Source: an uncultured Lachnospiraceae bacterium (GTDB lineage Bacteria > Bacillota_A > Clostridia > Lachnospirales > Lachnospiraceae). Taken from it: a stretch of 9,235 bases of DNA. Location of the stretch: the NCBI GenBank assembly GCA_947302185.1, contig CAMYVI010000091.1, positions 1 through 9,235 of the forward strand, written 5' to 3'. Shown here in pieces: positions 6,598 through 9,235 of the stretch (the first letter of the stretch is position 1; every line of letters begins with the position of its first letter). A program made the translations under genes and the position numbers. The notes below the pieces were generated by a model. It was given only the letters and a program-made list of their open reading frames with translations. It made no database searches and was not told the origin of the DNA.

Positions 6598-7104
6598 ATG
6601 GCAAAAATTGGAATTTTGATGGGGTCTGATTCGGACATGCCGGTCATGGCCAAAGCTGCCGCGGTTCTGGATGAACTCGGCGTCAGCTATGAAATGCATA
6701 TTATATCTGCGCACAGAGAAGTGGATGAGTTTTTTGAATATGCAAAGACTGCAGAGGAAAGAGGTTTGAAAGTGATCATCGCCGGAGCAGGTATGGCAGC
6801 GCATCTGCCCGGAATGTGTGCGGCAATTTTCCCGCTTCCCGTAATAGGAATCCCGATGCATACAACTTCGCTGGGAGGACGCGACAGTCTCTACTCAATA
6901 GTACAGATGCCGAGCGGCATTCCGGTAGCCACAGTTGCTATCAACGGCGGTGCAAATGCAGCGTTGCTCGCAGCAAAGATCCTCGCCACCTCAGATGCGG
7001 AGCTTCTTGAAAAGCTAAAGGCCTATTCAGCTTCTCAGAAGGCCGGTGTGATGGAGAAAGACGCCAGGCTTCAGCAGGTAGGATATAAGAATTACACGAA
7101 GTGA
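6598..7104 (+). CDS. purE: N5-carboxyaminoimidazole ribonucleotide mutase
   Basis: Converts N5-CAIR to CAIR in de novo purine synthesis; class I PurE enzymes assemble as octamers. At 168 residues it is of normal length. Visible motifs are GSDSD (9-13), SAHR (37-40) with the catalytic His39, GAGMAAHLPG for the nucleotide pocket, PVIGIP, and the INGGANAALLAAKIL helix. The usual SAHR-x-P reads SAHREV, a small departure. The start ATG has AGGAG (6590-6594) only 3 nt away, a short spacing. A 70-nt gap separates it from the M29-like gene, with no terminator in it, so read-through from the upstream genes is likely. No purK is seen in the window. The stop is TGA. Confidence 0.95.
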   Translation: MAKIGILMGSDSDMPVMAKAAAVLDELGVSYEMHIISAHREVDEFFEYAKTAEERGLKVIIAGAGMAAHLPGMCAAIFPLPVIGIPMHTTSLGGRDSLYSIVQMPSGIPVATVAINGGANAALLAAKILATSDAELLEKLKAYSASQKAGVMEKDARLQQVGYKNYTK

Positions 7105-7146
7105 TATAGGAAATTGCCTTTGAAGTTACAGCAGGAAAGGAATCAT

Positions 7147-8172
7147 ATGGATTATAAAAGTGCAGGAGTGGATATTGAGGCTGGTTACAAGTCAGTAGAA
7201 CTCATGAAAGAGCATGTCGGAAAAACAATGCGGCCGGAAGTTCTCACGAACCTCGGGGGTTTTTCGGGTGCATTTTCAATGGAAAAATTTAAGGGAATGG
7301 AGAAACCGACGCTGGTATCCGGAACCGACGGCGTGGGCACCAAGCTGAAGCTCGCCTTCCTTCTTGACAGGCATAATACTGTCGGCATTGACTGTGTGGC
7401 AATGTGTGTAAACGATATTGCATGCGCGGGCGGAGAGCCGCTTTTCTTTCTGGATTATATCGCGTGCGGGAAAAATTATCCGGAAAAAATAGCTGAAATC
7501 GTGAGCGGAGTTGCAGAAGGATGCATACAGTCCGGCGCTGCCCTGATCGGCGGCGAGACGGCAGAGATGCCGGGTTTTTATCCGGAGGATGAGTACGATC
7601 TTGCCGGGTTTGCCGTAGGTGTAGTGGACGAGAAAGATATTATTTCCGGAAAAGATCTGTCTGACGGAGATATTCTTATCGGTATTGCATCTTCCGGCGT
7701 TCACAGTAATGGTTTTTCGTTAGTCAGAAAAGTGTTTCCGATGACTAAAGAGTCTCTGAACACATACTATGATGAGCTCGGAAAAACGCTCGGAGAGGCG
7801 CTCATTGCTCCGACCAGAATTTATGTGAAGGCTCTGCGCAGTGTCAGGGAGGCGGGTGTCACGATCAAAGCCTGCAGCCATATAACCGGCGGAGGATTCT
7901 ATGAAAATGTACCGAGAATGCTGAAGGAAGGACCAAGAGCTGTCCTAAGCAGGGAGAGTTAGGAGGTTCCGGCAATTTTCAGGCTTATTCAGAAGAACGG
8001 CGGAATTGAAGAGCAGATGATGTATAACACATATAATATGGGCATCGGAATGGTACTGGCTGTGAATGCGGAGGATAAGGAGAAGACTATCGCAGCTATT
8101 GAAGCTTCCGGTGACAAGGCATTTGAGATAGGCAGGATCATTGCCGGCGAAAAGGGCGTGGATCTCATTTGA
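7147..8172 (+). pseudogene. purM: AIR synthetase interrupted by an in-frame TAG
   Basis: Phosphoribosylformylglycinamidine cyclo-ligase makes AIR from FGAM and ATP. The full frame, 341 codons plus TGA, has normal PurM length, but codon 272 is TAG (7960-7962). Before it lie SGTDGVGTK (58-66), DIACAGGEP (90-98), [11 protein letters not shown] (125-135) and [15 protein letters not shown] (245-259). After it the same frame continues with EVPAIF and then NTYNMGIGMVLAV and a GRIIAGEKG end, all typical of the C-terminal domain. Relatives have Trp or Tyr just before the VP-x-IF motif (for example SSW, GSW), so the TAG sits on that aromatic position. The frame is intact, with no second lesion. As written, translation gives 271 residues and loses 69. 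The start at 7147 has AAAGGA 5 nt upstream; an extension to a TTG at 7114 adds non-family sequence. Explanations: recent nonsense change, sequence error, or suppression. Confidence 0.85.
7960..7977 (+). other. Amber codon overlapping a perfect Shine-Dalgarno
   Basis: The purM TAG (7960-7962) shares bases with AGGAGG (7961-7966). Eight nucleotides further, in the purM frame, is ATT (7975-7977), a rare but known bacterial start codon; the first in-frame ATG is much later, at 8017. Ribosomes ending at the TAG could in principle restart here and make the C-terminal 65 residues as a separate chain. This is a possibility suggested by the sequence, not a demonstrated start. Confidence 0.3.
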
Positions 8173-8220
8173 TTTCTGAAATTTTATCCGATTGACAAAT
8201 GGTACTTTCCGGAGGAAAAA

Positions 8221-8853
8221 ATGGCAAAAAAACTTCGAATGGCCGTACTCGTCTCAGGAGGCGGCACGAATCTTCAGGCAATAATTGACGGCATAAAGGA
8301 CGGAACTGTGACGAATGCTGAAATTGCAGGCGTTATCAGCAATAATCCCGGAGTCTATTCTCTCGAGCGGGCGGAAAATGCCGGGATTCCTGCATATGTC
8401 GTATCTCCAAAGAGTTATCGCACACGGGAAGACTTCAATATAGCCCTTAAGGACAAAATTGATGAGCTCGGCGTTGATCTGATAGTATTGGCGGGATGTT
8501 TGGTGAAGATTCCCGAAATACTGATAGACGCTTATCCCAATAAGATCATTAATATTCATCCGGCACTTATACCGTCTTTTTGCGGCTTGGGCTACTACGG
8601 GCTTAAAGTCCATGAGGCGGCTCTGGATAGAGGCGTCAAACTGTCGGGTGCGACAGTACATTTTGTGAATAAAGAACTTGATGAGGGACCCATCATACTT
8701 CAGAAAGCAGTTGCGGTCGAGGATGGTGACACCCCGAAAATGCTGCAACAGCGTATCATGGAGCAGGCAGAGTGGAAAATTATGCCGGAAGCAATCAATC
8801 TTATCGCGAATGACAGAATTGAGGTCGTTGACGGAAAAGTTCGTTTCAAATAG
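8221..8853 (+). CDS. purN: Phosphoribosylglycinamide formyltransferase
   Basis: Transfers a formyl group from 10-formyltetrahydrofolate to GAR in de novo purine synthesis. The 210-residue length is normal for PurN. It starts with the phosphate-binding VSGGGTNLQA (11-20), and the catalytic triad is visible as N111 and H113 in NIHPALIPSF (111-120) and D154 in LDEGPII (153-159). The ATG has GGAGG (8211-8215) 5 nt upstream, and 48 nt separate it from the end of the purM frame. It ends in TAG, the only TAG terminator in the window, and an in-frame TAA follows four codons later (8863-8865), overlapping the purD ribosome binding site. Confidence 0.95.
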   Translation: MAKKLRMAVLVSGGGTNLQAIIDGIKDGTVTNAEIAGVISNNPGVYSLERAENAGIPAYVVSPKSYRTREDFNIALKDKIDELGVDLIVLAGCLVKIPEILIDAYPNKIINIHPALIPSFCGLGYYGLKVHEAALDRGVKLSGATVHFVNKELDEGPIILQKAVAVEDGDTPKMLQQRIMEQAEWKIMPEAINLIANDRIEVVDGKVRFK

Positions 8854-8865
8854 TCAGATACTTAA

Positions 8866-9235
<370 letters not shown>

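Noticed and set aside
7114..7146. purM start at a TTG codon
   Set aside because: The extra 11 residues do not match the family. The ATG at 7147 with AAAGGA 5 nt upstream gives a normal PurM N-terminus.
7960..7962. UAG read as pyrrolysine in purM
   Set aside because: Pyrrolysine is known mainly from methylamine methyltransferases and similar proteins. Here the position is normally aromatic, and no pyl gene is in the window, so a mutation or ordinary suppression is more plausible.
7940..7990. Frameshift in purM
   Set aside because: The downstream PurM sequence continues in exactly the same frame as the upstream part (7114, 7147, 7963 and 8172 are all in phase), so the lesion is a single stop codon and not an indel.

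Overview
The window reads as a chromosomal, housekeeping stretch from a low-to-mid GC Gram-positive anaerobe, most likely a Clostridia member of the Lachnospiraceae type. The family assignment is inference. It rests on strong AGGAGG ribosome binding sites, the NAD-linked two-subunit dihydroorotate dehydrogenase (PyrK plus PyrD class 1B), a long group-2 PyrF, pyr genes running directly into pur genes, and overall protein character. I see no mobile element, CRISPR array, tRNA, rRNA or phage gene.

Left part (1-764). A single cold-shock protein gene lies on the minus strand (114-314). It has a good Rho-independent terminator downstream (54-85), a near-consensus promoter (464-492) and a leader of about 140 nt containing a nested stem-loop. 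The divergent gap before the next gene also holds a nested inverted repeat (562-624) and a candidate plus-strand promoter (658-686).

Middle part (765-6527). pyrF, pyrK, pyrD and pyrE run co-directionally and encode the last steps of UMP synthesis: dihydroorotate to orotate (PyrD/PyrK), orotate to OMP (PyrE), OMP to UMP (PyrF). Directly behind them, with 12 nt and then a 1-nt overlap, come a small three-helix membrane protein and a 668-residue protein. The C-terminal half of the latter carries all the metal ligands expected of an M29-type aminopeptidase, behind a long unassigned N-terminal region.

Right part (6598-9235). purE, purM, purN and the start of purD continue on the same strand with short gaps and no visible terminator, giving part of the de novo purine pathway. 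The main anomaly is here: purM carries an in-frame TAG at codon 272, at a position where relatives normally have an aromatic residue, yet the remaining 69 codons are intact, in frame and clearly PurM-like up to a TGA. The TAG also overlaps a perfect AGGAGG. It could be a nonsense allele, a sequence error, a suppressed codon or, least likely, a split gene.

I did not find a new multi-gene system. The items most worth checking are the purM amber, the coupled membrane-protein/M29 pair and the structured cold-shock leader.
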